A stretch of DNA of 47,645 nt from Levilactobacillus zymae DSM 19395 (GCF_001434115.1 NZ_AZDW01000006.1:1-47645); one strand, 5' to 3'; shown: positions 26,532 to 35,235, numbered from the stretch's first letter. Program-made: numbers and translations. The notes: a model not told the origin generated them from the letters alone.

Positions 26532-27064
26532 TTATTAGGCCGGTAACGATCCCCTTCAAAATGCGCATTGGAATAGTGCCGGGCAAGGTGCTTCGTATGG
26601 TACGCGTAACCATCTGTCCAAATTCCAGCACCACTCGCTAACTGCAACGCCGGACGATACTTTCCCTCCAGGTAATTGCTGGTTCGCATATAGTAGTTTC
26701 CGGCACCGGCACCTTGGTACCAACCATAGGTCCAAATCCAATCCTCATCTTGATAATAAGCATGGGTCGCGATAATCCAACTAGGGTGTACCCGTTTAGC
26801 CCACGGTTTCCCGGTGAAGTAGACATTCTTTCGTGAATGTAGTCGTTGTGTGGTTCCCGCAGAGATCATCTGTTTCGCGGTAATTTTCACCCGATAATAG
26901 CGATGATTGTTGTAAGTGTACCAAGTTCCCCGAATAGATTTAGGAAACACTCTAAGTGTTCGGGTAGCATTAGCGGAAGCAACTGTTACCGGCGTCTCCA
27001 CTCCCCCGATTCCTATCAGACTCATCCCTAAACTGCCTAAAAGTAACCATCGTTTAAACCTCAT
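26528..27064 (-). CDS. Secreted protein of unknown function
   Basis: 178 residues. A signal peptide (RFKRWLLLGSLGMSLIGIGG then ASANA) leads to a mature tyrosine-, tryptophan- and histidine-rich domain with segments such as GTWYTYNNHRYYRVKIT and IWTYGWYQGAGAGNYYMRTS. The opening GTWY layout resembles many lactobacillus secreted proteins that carry no enzyme motif. I see no catalytic signature or wall anchor. ATG 27064 follows AGGAGTACG. Base composition is lower in GC than in neighbouring genes. Confidence 0.75.
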   Translation of the reverse strand: MRFKRWLLLGSLGMSLIGIGGVETPVTVASANATRTLRVFPKSIRGTWYTYNNHRYYRVKITAKQMISAGTTQRLHSRKNVYFTGKPWAKRVHPSWIIATHAYYQDEDWIWTYGWYQGAGAGNYYMRTSNYLEGKYRPALQLASGAGIWTDGYAYHTKHLARHYSNAHFEGDRYRPNN

Positions 27065-27229
27065 CGTACTCCTCCTTTAATTATCTCCAACCATGTTCAG
27101 TATAGTTATCCAATCTCCTTTCAGCTACTCCTTCGCCTTATAAATAATTTCGTATAAGAACTTTATTGAATTAAAAATCGCTCTTTGTTTTTAGATAATT
27201 ACGGTCGATAACAAAAGTTAGGCACATTT
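27065..27229. other. AT-rich intergenic region
   Basis: About 165 bp of noticeably AT-rich DNA between divergent genes. No further element was recognised apart from the flavodoxin promoter to its right. Confidence 0.4.
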
Positions 27230-27258
27230 TTGTAATCGGTTACATAATGACTTATACT
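27230..27258 (+). promoter_or_regulatory. Promoter of the flavodoxin gene
   Basis: -35 TTGTAA (27230-27235), 17-bp spacer, -10 TATACT (27253-27258), about 25 bp before the ribosome site. Confidence 0.65.
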
Positions 27259-27290
27259 AAACCTATCGAATCGAAACGGAGGGGTTTTCA

Positions 27291-27716
27291 ATGACAGTAG
27301 CTATTCGTTATCAAACACGCAACGGCAACACCGAAGCGTTCGCTAAAGAAATTTCCGCAGTCGCCGGTGTACCGGCGGAAGACGTCAAGACGCCCGTCGA
27401 TGAGGCCGACATCCTCTTCTTCGGCGGCGGGACCTATTTCATGCGGCCCGACAAGAGCGCCTCGGCCTTCATGGAGGGCCTGGACCCCGCTAAAATCAAG
27501 CACATCGCCTTCTTCACCACCTCGGGCGGCCCCGAAGCCGTGACCGACAAGGCGTTGACCAAGATTGCCGACGAAAAGGGCATTCCGGTCATCGGCCACT
27601 TCCACCAAGTCATGGGCGGTAAAGGGATGAAGATCCTGGGCAGCTCCGGCGGGGTCTTGAAAGACAACCAGGTCCAACTGGTTAAAGAATTTGCCGAAAA
27701 AATGTTAAAGGCTTAA
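27291..27716 (+). CDS. Flavodoxin-family protein
   Basis: 141 residues of flavodoxin-like alpha/beta fold. The phosphate-binding loop YQTRNGNTEAFAKEI (about 7-21) is the FMN-binding start, FFGGGTYF near 43-50 and FFTTSGGPE near 79-87 supply the other flavin loops. It probably carries electrons as FMN/FMNH2 in the cytoplasm. Partners are not identifiable; a ferredoxin-type reductase is not adjacent. ATG 27291 follows CGGAGGGG. Own promoter and terminator, convergent with arsC. Confidence 0.85.
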   Translation: MTVAIRYQTRNGNTEAFAKEISAVAGVPAEDVKTPVDEADILFFGGGTYFMRPDKSASAFMEGLDPAKIKHIAFFTTSGGPEAVTDKALTKIADEKGIPVIGHFHQVMGGKGMKILGSSGGVLKDNQVQLVKEFAEKMLKA

Positions 27717-27720
27717 CGTC

Positions 27721-27761
27721 AAACGACCGAACACTTCGTCATGGGGTGTTCGGTCGTTTTT
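27721..27761. terminator. Bidirectional terminator
   Basis: AAACGACCGAACAC / GTGTTCGGTCGTTT stem between convergent genes. Confidence 0.85.
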
Positions 27762-27764
27762 GGG

Positions 27765-28178
27765 TTAGTTTAGCGTTTGCGCCAAGCGGGCAACCCGTTG
27801 GCGAATCTGGTCGCGAACCTGCCGAAAGACGGCCAACTGTTGGGCCGCACTGCCCGTGGCCTGCGCCGGGTCCGCCAGCGGCCAATGGACCTTGCGCACG
27901 CTGGGTGGCGTCACGGGACAGCGGTCGCGCGCATCCCCACACAGTGTCACGACCACATCACAGTGCGCCAGGTAATCCGGATCGATCAGTTTAGACGTTT
28001 GCCCCGAGATGTCGACACCCACCTCGGCCATCACCCGCACGGCTTGCGGATTCAGCCCGTGCGTTTCAACCCCGGCGCTGGCGACTCGCCAAGTGGGCCC
28101 CAATAATTGACGGGCAAACCCTTCGGCCATTTGACTGCGACACGAGTTGCCGGTACACAGAAAGTAAACTTGTGGCAT
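27765..28178 (-). CDS. arsC: Thioredoxin-coupled arsenate reductase
   Basis: 137 residues of the low-molecular-weight phosphatase fold. The P-loop CTGNSCR (Cys8 to Arg14) is the nucleophile loop, and [12 protein letters not shown] supplies Cys80 and Cys87 for the disulfide cascade, which distinguishes ArsC from tyrosine phosphatases. It reduces arsenate to arsenite with thioredoxin. No arsR, arsB or acr3 lies nearby, so export would rely on genes elsewhere. ATG 28178 is nine bases from AAGGAG; TTG 28187 touches the ribosome site and is rejected. Confidence 0.88.
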   Translation of the reverse strand: MPQVYFLCTGNSCRSQMAEGFARQLLGPTWRVASAGVETHGLNPQAVRVMAEVGVDISGQTSKLIDPDYLAHCDVVVTLCGDARDRCPVTPPSVRKVHWPLADPAQATGSAAQQLAVFRQVRDQIRQRVARLAQTLN

Positions 28179-28279
28179 GGCTCCCAACTCCTTTTTACTG
28201 GTAACATAAGCCGTCTGGCCGGCCTTGTCAACGGGAGAATATGCTATAGTGAAACTAACAATTAAGGAGGTCGTTTTTG

Positions 28280-29239
28280 ATGAAAGCTATCGTTGTGCGT
28301 CATCCGGGCGGACCGGAAGTGCTCGAGTATACCGATGTGCCCACGCCGACCGTCAAACCCGGTTGGACGTTGATCACGGTGCGTGGTTTCGGGGTCAACC
28401 ACTCCGAGATCTTTACGCGCAAGGGCTTTTCGCCGTCGGTCACCTTCCCCCGGATTTTAGGCATCGAGGCCGTGGGAACGGTGGCAGCCACGTCGGCTCC
28501 CGACCGGTTTACCGTGGGCCAAACCGTGGTGTCCATCATGGGCGAAATGGGCCGGGCCTTCGACGGGGGCTACGCGGAAGCCGTACTCCTGCCGAACGAC
28601 CAAATCTACCCGGTCCACACCACCCTCGATTGGGCCGACTTGGCGGCGGTCCCCGAGACCTTCTACACGGCGTTCGGCATCGTGGCCAGTCTGCGCGTTC
28701 AACCGCACGACCGGGTACTAATTCGGGCGGCCACCAGTGGCGTTGGCGTCGCGGCCTTTAAGCTGATCCGCGCCCTGGCCCCCCAGGCCACCATCGTGGG
28801 AACGACCCGGTCGGCCAAAAAGGTCGCCGCCCTCGAAGCACTAGGCTTTACCGAGGTGCTGGTCACACCAGACCCCCTCGACCTGCCAACTAACAGCGGC
28901 ACTTTTGATAAAATCGTGGACCTGATTGGCGGCAAAGCTATCCGCGATTCCCTCCAACGCCTCAACGAATTTGGTATCGTGAATTCGACCGGTGAACTTG
29001 GCGGCGAATGGACCATTGACGGCTTCGACCCCATCACCGACATTCCCAACAATCGCTACCTGACCGGCTTTTCTTCCGGTGACGTGGCGCCCGACGCGCT
29101 GCAACACCTGTTGGACTTCATCACCGCGCACCACGTCGACGTGCACCCGGCAAAGGTCTTTGACCTGGCCCACACCGCCGATGCTCACCGGTACCTGGAA
29201 AGCGGGCAGAGCCTGGGCAAAGTCGTGGTCCTACCTTAA
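28280..29239 (+). CDS. Zinc-independent quinone oxidoreductase-like protein (MDR superfamily)
   Basis: 319 residues: GroES-like N-terminal domain (about 1-120) and Rossmann domain with a glycine motif in [15 protein letters not shown] (about 149-163). Structural and catalytic zinc cysteines are absent, as in NADPH:quinone reductases of the zeta-crystallin group. It probably reduces quinones or reactive enones with NADPH. ATG 28280 follows AAGGAGGTCG; a TTG just before is disregarded. A gap of 26 bp to the GyrI-like gene suggests one operon. Confidence 0.87.
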   Translation: MKAIVVRHPGGPEVLEYTDVPTPTVKPGWTLITVRGFGVNHSEIFTRKGFSPSVTFPRILGIEAVGTVAATSAPDRFTVGQTVVSIMGEMGRAFDGGYAEAVLLPNDQIYPVHTTLDWADLAAVPETFYTAFGIVASLRVQPHDRVLIRAATSGVGVAAFKLIRALAPQATIVGTTRSAKKVAALEALGFTEVLVTPDPLDLPTNSGTFDKIVDLIGGKAIRDSLQRLNEFGIVNSTGELGGEWTIDGFDPITDIPNNRYLTGFSSGDVAPDALQHLLDFITAHHVDVHPAKVFDLAHTADAHRYLESGQSLGKVVVLP

Positions 29240-29265
29240 CCTATCTAAATTGGAGGAACTGACCC

Positions 29266-29886
29266 ATGAAATACGAATGGCGTAAACAAGAACGTGACCT
29301 GTACCTGCCCAAGGGCATCCAGGTCGTCAACGTCCCGCAAGTCCACTTTCTCACGCTCACGGGGCACGGCGATCCGAATCAACCGGCCTTTAGCGCGCAG
29401 ATTCAGGCCCTGTACCCCGTGGCCTACGCGGTGCGCATGGCCCTGAAAAAGGGCGAATTCGGGACGCCCTACGAATACACGGTCTACCCGCTGGAGGGCG
29501 TCTGGACCACCACGGATGGCTCGCGTGACGCGACCCTGAATAAGGCCGCCCTGGCCTACACCATCATGCTGCGCCAACCGGACCAGGTCACCGCCGAACA
29601 GGTCCAACTCGCCATCGCGCGCACCCGGGACAAACATCCCAGTCCCTACCTGGACCAACTCCAATTCGTGACTTACACCGAAGGACGCTGCTTACAAGCC
29701 ACCCACACCGGGTCCTTCGACACCGAGGGCACCACGTTCGCCGCGATGCGTGACTACCTGACCGCCCATCAGCTGACCACCCAAACCACGATGGGCGACT
29801 ACCAACACCGCGAAATCTACCTGTCCGATTTTCGCCGGGTAGCCCCGGAACGCCGCAAGACCACGTTGCAGTGGCGGTTAGCTTAG
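29266..29886 (+). CDS. GyrI-like small-molecule-binding domain protein
   Basis: 206 residues. The opening RKQERDLYLPKGIQVVNVPQ and the GEFGTPYEYTVYPLEGVW segment are characteristic of stand-alone GyrI-like proteins of Firmicutes. They have the SOUL/GyrI fold that binds hydrophobic ligands, without a DNA-binding part. The later LQATHTGSFDTEGTTFAAM is the usual second half of the fold. Function unknown; cotranscription with a quinone reductase suggests handling of a toxic small molecule. It follows TTGGAGGAACTG. Confidence 0.82.
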   Translation: MKYEWRKQERDLYLPKGIQVVNVPQVHFLTLTGHGDPNQPAFSAQIQALYPVAYAVRMALKKGEFGTPYEYTVYPLEGVWTTTDGSRDATLNKAALAYTIMLRQPDQVTAEQVQLAIARTRDKHPSPYLDQLQFVTYTEGRCLQATHTGSFDTEGTTFAAMRDYLTAHQLTTQTTMGDYQHREIYLSDFRRVAPERRKTTLQWRLA

Positions 29887-29915
29887 CGGCCAATCGCACA
29901 GAGCGTGGTCTCGTC

Positions 29916-29954
29916 AAAAAAGGTGCCCTTTCGCTAAGGAAAGGACACCTTTTA
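29916..29954. terminator. Bidirectional terminator
   Basis: AAAGGTGCCCTTTC / GAAAGG(A)CACCTTT with A and T runs, between the GyrI-like gene and the convergent marR gene. Confidence 0.75.
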
Positions 29955-29970
29955 TTATTAATAACAAGGA

Positions 29971-30594
29971 TTAATAATTATCGTGAGGCCGTCGGGGGCC
30001 GTCCCCGAACATGTCGCGCATGTTAGGACCTATGCCGCCGCGCATCCCCATGCCGCCCTCATGCCGGTGCATGCCGTGGCCGCGGTGTAAGACTTGGGCC
30101 TGTTCCATGAAGGCGCGGAAGTCCGCCGATTTGGCCCAATCGCTGGGTTGTTTGGCTTCAAGGTCCTTGAGCAACTTCTGGAGGATGTCGCGTAACTGGG
30201 CCTGTTCCGCCTCACTGAGCGTGGTGAACAGGGCCTCCGAGAAATCGTCCTTGGCCTTGTGCGCCGTTTCGAGGAACTTGTGGCCGGCCGTGGTCAGTGA
30301 AATCAACGCCACCCGCTTGTCGTCCGGTGACGCCTGGCGTTCGATCAACCCGGCGTCTTCCAGCTTAGCGACTAACGCGCTGACGGAACTGGGCCGAATA
30401 TCGAGGTCCTCGACGATGTCGGAATTGGTCAGGTGATCGTGTTCGGTTAGTAGGTGTAGTAGTCGGAGTTGGTTGGAATTACGTTGGGGATCGCATTCAT
30501 TCATGCGGGTGCTGCGCACGGCCGCGGAAACGAAGGCCCGTTGTTGAAACAGCCGACCAAAGAGGGTCAATAATGCTTGTGAGTCATAAGTCAT
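29971..30594 (-). CDS. MarR-family regulator with His/Met/Gly-rich tail
   Basis: 207 residues. The MarR winged helix lies at about 35-145: LRLLHLLTEHDHLTNSDIVE, then IRPSSVSALVAKLEDAGLI and the wing QASPDDKRVALISLT. The C-terminal 40 residues after the dimerisation helices are unusual: HRGHGMHRHEGGMGMRGG and onward, rich in His, Met and Gly, like metal-binding tails. Copper or nickel binding is only inferred. ATG 30594 follows GGGAGTG-type sequence. It is divergent from a Fe-S-biosynthesis-family gene across four TAGTTAG half-sites. Confidence 0.88.
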   Translation of the reverse strand: MTYDSQALLTLFGRLFQQRAFVSAAVRSTRMNECDPQRNSNQLRLLHLLTEHDHLTNSDIVEDLDIRPSSVSALVAKLEDAGLIERQASPDDKRVALISLTTAGHKFLETAHKAKDDFSEALFTTLSEAEQAQLRDILQKLLKDLEAKQPSDWAKSADFRAFMEQAQVLHRGHGMHRHEGGMGMRGGIGPNMRDMFGDGPRRPHDNY

Positions 30595-30616
30595 TTGTGG
30601 TCACTCCCGTTTTATA

Positions 30617-30695
30617 TTTAGTTAGATTCAAAACGTATTAACTAACTAAATGCAGTATACCCCGATAGTTAGTTTATGTCAAATCAAACTAACTA
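30617..30695. promoter_or_regulatory. Two inverted-repeat operators between marR and the Fe-S-family gene
   Basis: TTTAGTTAG / CTAACTAAA (30617-30625, 30642-30650) and TAGTTAGTTT / AAACTAACTA (30666-30675, 30686-30695). The four half-sites share TAGTTAG. They probably bind the adjacent MarR protein. Confidence 0.75.
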
Positions 30696-30772
30696 AAAAG
30701 CAGAAGACCCCACCCGACCAGCCCGTTCGTGGTAAACTGGTCCCAACTTCACTCACGAAAGGACTGACGCGG

Positions 30773-31168
30773 ATGACCCCCATTAAACTCACGCCCGCTT
30801 TTATGGCGGTGCTGGACCAAAAGAACTTAACCACTAAAGACTTGGTGCTAATCGCCGATGACGGTGGCGGCAAGTACTCCCTGCAAGGCGGGGCCTGCAC
30901 CATCGGCACCAACTTTACGTTAATTGTGCTCGATGCACCGGACCCGGACTACCCCGTAGCCATCGCGAACGACCAGGGCTTGCATCTCTGGTCGTCGGAC
31001 TACGACCTCTACTTTCTCGGCGCCGGTCTGACCCTCGACGTGGCCCACCACAACATCTTGCTCAAAGACGACGCCGAACTGCTCGATAGCACGGTCAAAA
31101 TTGCTCGCGGACAGGACGTCCTGGACGCCTTTCGGCAAGGCATCAAGCTCAGTGGTGACGGCTGTTAG
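30773..31168 (+). CDS. Iron-sulfur cluster biosynthesis family (HesB-like) protein
   Basis: 131 residues. The segment LIADDGGGKYSLQGGACTIG and SDYDLYFLGAGLTLD resemble a lactobacillus group annotated as iron-sulfur cluster biosynthesis (A-type-carrier fold). The canonical three-cysteine CGCG...C pattern is not complete: Cys in GGACTIG and the terminal Cys are the only candidates. An Fe-S role is therefore family-level inference. ATG 30773 follows AAAGGA; the upstream open frame to 30650 runs through the operators. The TAG stop is formed by the TA flank plus the first G of repeat element C. Confidence 0.65.
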   Translation: MTPIKLTPAFMAVLDQKNLTTKDLVLIADDGGGKYSLQGGACTIGTNFTLIVLDAPDPDYPVAIANDQGLHLWSSDYDLYFLGAGLTLDVAHHNILLKDDAELLDSTVKIARGQDVLDAFRQGIKLSGDGC

Positions 31169-31447
31169 GGCCTGTCTTAAAAGTATTCAGCGCCTCCGGA
31201 CTAACCCGGTCAGCAATGGGCTGGAACGGAGCGGGCACGGCTTCAAGCCCGTAGCTCAGGTCTTGAAGACCGACCTTTGTCTAGGCTAGCAAAGAACGCC
31301 AGCCAACACTAGCCCATTTCCCTCCTGAGCCCGTTTCTGACTGGCCCTCCAGCTTACACGAGTTATAACAATAAATAAACTGGATTCTTTTCAGTAAAGG
31401 ATAATGGATGATCATTTAAATCAGCGATTGAGTTTTAAGACAGGCCC
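31168..31447. mobile_element. MITE-like repeat element, copy C (full length, inverse orientation)
   Basis: A 280-bp element with the same 15-bp terminal inverted repeats as copy A (31168-31182 and 31433-31447) and TA on both sides (31166-31167, 31448-31449). Its reverse complement aligns with copy A along its whole length. The apical hairpin GGCTGGC/GCTAGCC differs from A and B but still pairs with one G-U. The outer core stem carries about three mismatches, so this copy seems partly decayed. It abuts a perfect parS site. Confidence 0.8.
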
Positions 31448-31450
31448 TAG

Positions 31451-31466
31451 TGTTTCACGTGAAACA
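31451..31466. other. parS-like site 3 (perfect)
   Basis: TGTTTCACGTGAAACA, identical to consensus, 3 bp after repeat element C. Confidence 0.82.
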
Positions 31467-31476
31467 AGTCCAGCAT

Positions 31477-31511
31477 AAAGGGGACGCTACCTGAATGGTA
31501 ACGTCCCCTTT
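31477..31511 (-). terminator. Terminator of the ABC exporter operon
   Basis: AAAGGGGACG / CGTCCCCTTT stem directly downstream of the exporter stop codon; the T-run is short. Confidence 0.6.
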
Positions 31512-31519
31512 GCTTGTCG

Positions 31520-33301
31520 TTAATCAAACACCATCTGATTACGGTACAGTTCCGCGTAGAAGCCATTTTCGGCCAACAACGCTTGGTGGTTCCCCTGTTC
31601 GATGACTTGACCGTCCTTTAAGACCACAATCTTATCGGCGTTCAGGATCGTCTTCAAGCGGTGGGCAATCACAAAGCTGGTCCGGCCCTGGATCACGTTA
31701 TCCATCGCGGCCTGAATCCGAGCCTCGGTGACCGTGTCCACGTTGGACGTGGCCTCATCCAAAATCAACAGCCGCGGGTTAGTCAGGATCGTCCGGGCGA
31801 TCGACATCAGCTGCTTCTGGCCCGCCGAGAAGACGCTTTGCTCGTCGGAAACGCGGGTATCGTACCCCGCCGGCAGACTGGTGATGAAGTCGTGAATGTT
31901 GGCCTGCTTGGCCGCATCGATCACGCGGTCCATCCCCGCCTGCGGGTCACCGTAGCGGATGTTATCGGCAATCGTGCCGGTAAATAGCTGCGGTTCCTGC
32001 AACACGATACCAACGTTGGTCCGCAGCGACTGCAAATCAAACTGCCGGATGTCGGTGCCGTCCAGGGTAATCGCGCCCTGGTCAACGTCGTAGAAGCGGT
32101 TCATCAAGTTCATCACCGTGGTCTTCCCCGAGCCGGTCGGCCCGACCAACGCGACCATTTCGCCGCGATGCACGTCGATCGAGACCCCGTGAAGAATTTC
32201 CTTGCCCGGTACATAACTGAAGTGCACGTCGTCGATCTGCAACCCGTTTTGAATGGCGGGCATCTCGTGGCCCCGCGCCGGGTTGGTTTCTTCCGGTTGG
32301 TTGCGGACCTCATCGACCCGCCGCGCCCCGGTAATCGCCAGTTGAATCATGCTGTAGAGGCTGGTCAGCGACATGATGGGCTGGTAATACTGTTGCGCGT
32401 AGTTGACAAACACCACCACCAGCGCCAACGCGGCCCCGGTGGACAGGCTACCGTTCAACGCGAACCAGGAGCCAAAGAAGATCACAATGGCCGTGTTGAG
32501 TAGCGACATCCCCTGCATCAGGGGGTTCAGAATCCCCGACCAGATCTGCCCGGTCAGTGCCGACTGCCGCACCTTGGCGTTGTAGCCGGCAAAGCCCTTC
32601 AGCGAGTCTTGCTGCAGGCCGTTGGTGATCAACACCTTCTGGCCGGTGATCTGCTCGTTGATGTAGCCGTTGAGCTTCCCGATATCGTCCTGTTGCTGGT
32701 TGACGGCTACCCCGGCCTTGCGCATCACAACCGCCGCCACAATCAGGGCTAGCGGCGTCGAGGCCATGGTGACCCAGGCCATCGTGACGTTTTGGTTGAA
32801 CATCACGATCAACAACCCGACGAACTGGGCCACCGCCAACAAGATTTCCAGCAACGCCTGGTTCATGGCGTTGAAGATGTTATCCAGATCGGAGGTGAAT
32901 CGCGCCAGGATATCGCCGTCACTGTGGGTGTCGAAGTACTGGACCTTCATCCGTTGAAGCTTGCGGAACAGCCCCACCCGCATGGTCCCCGTCGAATGGG
33001 CGGTGACCCGCGCGAGAATCAGACTCGAGATGAAGATGGTGCTGGCATCCCCCACGTACAGCAGGATGTAGATGATCAGCGTGTGGTTAAACGGTGTCAG
33101 GCTGGCTTGCCCCCTGGTGGCTGGCGAGCTCCACTGCTGGAGGTAGGTGGTCAGTTGTTCGACCGCCCGGCCCAGGTAGGTCGGGGCCACCACGATGCAC
33201 CAGGTGGAAAAGGCAATCAGGAGCATACTGATGATAAAGCCGCGCCAGTAGCGTTTGAGATAGTGCCAGTAGTACTTGCCGGCATTGCGTAAATCATTCA
33301 T
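31520..33301 (-). CDS. ABC exporter half-transporter, canonical Walker B subunit (LmrD-like)
   Basis: 593 residues: six-helix exporter membrane domain (about 20-325) and nucleotide-binding domain (about 350-590). Walker A is GPTGSGKTT (387-395), Walker B ends in DEATS (515-519) with the catalytic glutamate, and the H-loop His547 is present. Its own signature is degenerate, FSAGQ (491-495) instead of LSGGQ. Paired with the next gene's product it forms a heterodimer with one full and one degenerate ATP site, as in LmrCD or TM287/288. Probably multidrug or lipid export. Its start overlaps the partner's stop by 8 bp. Confidence 0.9.
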   Translation of the reverse strand: MNDLRNAGKYYWHYLKRYWRGFIISMLLIAFSTWCIVVAPTYLGRAVEQLTTYLQQWSSPATRGQASLTPFNHTLIIYILLYVGDASTIFISSLILARVTAHSTGTMRVGLFRKLQRMKVQYFDTHSDGDILARFTSDLDNIFNAMNQALLEILLAVAQFVGLLIVMFNQNVTMAWVTMASTPLALIVAAVVMRKAGVAVNQQQDDIGKLNGYINEQITGQKVLITNGLQQDSLKGFAGYNAKVRQSALTGQIWSGILNPLMQGMSLLNTAIVIFFGSWFALNGSLSTGAALALVVVFVNYAQQYYQPIMSLTSLYSMIQLAITGARRVDEVRNQPEETNPARGHEMPAIQNGLQIDDVHFSYVPGKEILHGVSIDVHRGEMVALVGPTGSGKTTVMNLMNRFYDVDQGAITLDGTDIRQFDLQSLRTNVGIVLQEPQLFTGTIADNIRYGDPQAGMDRVIDAAKQANIHDFITSLPAGYDTRVSDEQSVFSAGQKQLMSIARTILTNPRLLILDEATSNVDTVTEARIQAAMDNVIQGRTSFVIAHRLKTILNADKIVVLKDGQVIEQGNHQALLAENGFYAELYRNQMVFD

Positions 33302-35021
33302 TGACCGTCCCCTCCTCTCGCGCCTTTTGGGTCTGGTAAATGGCTTGGTAAATCGCGTTATCGGCGACCAACTCGTGGTGCGTCCCCACGCCCGAAACGC
33401 GGCCGTGGTCGAGCACTAGAATCTGGTCGGCGTTGATGATCGACGAGATCTTTTCGGCAATCACCACGGTGGTGGTCCCCTTCAGGTCCCGGTTCAACGC
33501 CTCTTGGACCAGCTTTTCGGACCGGGCGTCCAGTGCCGAGGTCGCGTCGTCTAAAATCAAAATCTTAGGATTGGCAATCACGCCCCGCGTAATCGCGAGT
33601 CGCTGTTGCTGCCCCCCGGAGAAGTTCTGGGAGCGTTCTTCGACGGGCGCATCGTAGGTCTGCGGCAGGCGTTCGATGAATTCCGAGGCCTGGGCGATAT
33701 TGGCCGCCCACTGCATGTGACCAACGCTGGCGTCCGGTTGGACCTGTTTGAGGTTACCGGAGATGGTCCCGGAAAAGAGCGTCGAGCGTTGCAGAACGTA
33801 GGCCACGGTGGACCGTAGCGCCTTTTCGGGTAACTGGCGCACGTCGACGCCACCGACCTTGACTTGACCGCTATCCGGGTCGTACAGCCGCGCAATCAAC
33901 TGCGCCAGCGTGGTTTTCCCGGAACCCGTAGCCCCCACGATGCCTAACATGGTGCCGGCCTTTAAGGTAAAACTGACGTCGCGTAACGTCGGGTGGTCGT
34001 CACCGGGATAGGTGAAGGTCACATGGTCGAACGTCACGTCGCCCTTGACCGGTTGGTCGTCGCCACTGACGTAGGTCATGCTGGGTGACGTGTCCAGGAC
34101 TTCACCGATCCGCCCCAGTGAGATGAAGGCCCGTGACGCGAAGGTCATCAGAAAGCCCCCGTTGATCACGGCGAACAAGATTTGCATTAAGTAGGAAATA
34201 AAACTGGTAATGGCCGCCAAATAGGCCGGGTGAGTGGTGACGTTTTGTCCCACGATGTAGACCGCGATGCCGACCGCCAAGTTGGCGGTTAAGAAGAACG
34301 CCGGCATCAGGATGGCGAACCAGTACCCAATCTTAGCGGTCACGTTGGTCAGCTCGTCGGAGGCCCCGGAGAACTTCTTGATTTCGTTTTTCTCCTGGAC
34401 GAACGACTTGACCACGCGAATCCCCATCAGGTTTTCGCGGGCGACCGTGTTGACGTTTTCGATGTCCTGTTGGGTCTGACCGAAGTACTTGGTCATCCGC
34501 TTGACGGCGACCAGACAGACCAGCAGGATGATCACCATCATGGCCAGGATGACCCACCACTGTTGTGGCATGGTCACCAGCGCCAAGATTAGGGCCCCGA
34601 TAAACAGCAACGGAATCCGGGTAATCTGTTGAAACCCGGCCATCACGATTTGCTGGACCTGGTTGATGTCGTTAGTCATGCGGACCACCAGGTTGGACGC
34701 CGAAAATTTCTCAACGTCGGCGAAGGCTAGCGACTGGACGTGGGCGTATAAATCGGCCCGTAAGTCGGTCGCCACCCCCAACGCCACGCGGGCGGAATAG
34801 ATGGTGTTGACGATCCCGCCAATGATGCCTAAAACGGCGAGCCCCAGTAAGAAGAGGCCCTGTTGAAAGACCGTCTGCTGGTCGTTTTTAATGATGGCTT
34901 CCATGACCACCTGCAAGAGGCGCGGTTGCCATAAGGTCGCAAAGACCAGCACGATGATTGAAAGGAGCGCTACCCACACGTCGCGGTGGTAGCGCCGAAA
35001 ATATGGCATTAAGACTTTCAT
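33294..35021 (-). CDS. ABC exporter half-transporter, degenerate-site subunit (LmrC-like)
   Basis: 575 residues with a six-helix membrane domain and NBD. Walker A is GATGSGKTT (363-371) and the signature FSGGQ (467-471) is good. The Walker B glutamate is replaced (DDATS, 491-495) and the H-loop histidine is Glu523 (VIAEKI). These changes identify the non-catalytic site of a heterodimeric exporter. ATG 35021 is 11 bases from AAGGAGG. A leader of about 160 nt with GC-rich hairpins precedes it. First gene of the two-gene operon, divergent from a PadR/LmrR-like gene. Confidence 0.9.
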   Translation of the reverse strand: MKVLMPYFRRYHRDVWVALLSIIVLVFATLWQPRLLQVVMEAIIKNDQQTVFQQGLFLLGLAVLGIIGGIVNTIYSARVALGVATDLRADLYAHVQSLAFADVEKFSASNLVVRMTNDINQVQQIVMAGFQQITRIPLLFIGALILALVTMPQQWWVILAMMVIILLVCLVAVKRMTKYFGQTQQDIENVNTVARENLMGIRVVKSFVQEKNEIKKFSGASDELTNVTAKIGYWFAILMPAFFLTANLAVGIAVYIVGQNVTTHPAYLAAITSFISYLMQILFAVINGGFLMTFASRAFISLGRIGEVLDTSPSMTYVSGDDQPVKGDVTFDHVTFTYPGDDHPTLRDVSFTLKAGTMLGIVGATGSGKTTLAQLIARLYDPDSGQVKVGGVDVRQLPEKALRSTVAYVLQRSTLFSGTISGNLKQVQPDASVGHMQWAANIAQASEFIERLPQTYDAPVEERSQNFSGGQQQRLAITRGVIANPKILILDDATSALDARSEKLVQEALNRDLKGTTTVVIAEKISSIINADQILVLDHGRVSGVGTHHELVADNAIYQAIYQTQKAREEGTVNE

Positions 35022-35187
35022 TGTTGCGCATTCCTCCTTGACTCTTGGCCCGAGCAACGTGGGTCAGCGTGACCCGGGCGCCATTAAGCCGACGTTTCGC
35101 GGACTCCCCTAAAAAGTTATGGCCCGTCACCATCGCCGGATAACAGCCCCACTTCCTCGCGCTAAACGCCTTCTTGACCAGATTATA
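35022..35187 (-). promoter_or_regulatory. Leader and -10 region of the ABC exporter operon
   Basis: A perfect -10 TATAAT at 35187-35182 has no good -35. The resulting leader of about 160 nt contains GGGTCAGCGTGACCC (35059-35073) nested in GCCCG/CGGGC pairing. An open frame in another phase crosses it. Confidence 0.4.
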
Positions 35188-35235
35188 CACGATATTGAGA
35201 TATTTATATGGTTTGCGGTTTAACTTCTGTAGCGG

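Noticed and set aside
34888-35190. 100-codon frame over the ABC exporter leader
   Set aside because: Overlaps the exporter start in another phase without a ribosome site; kept only as a leader observation.
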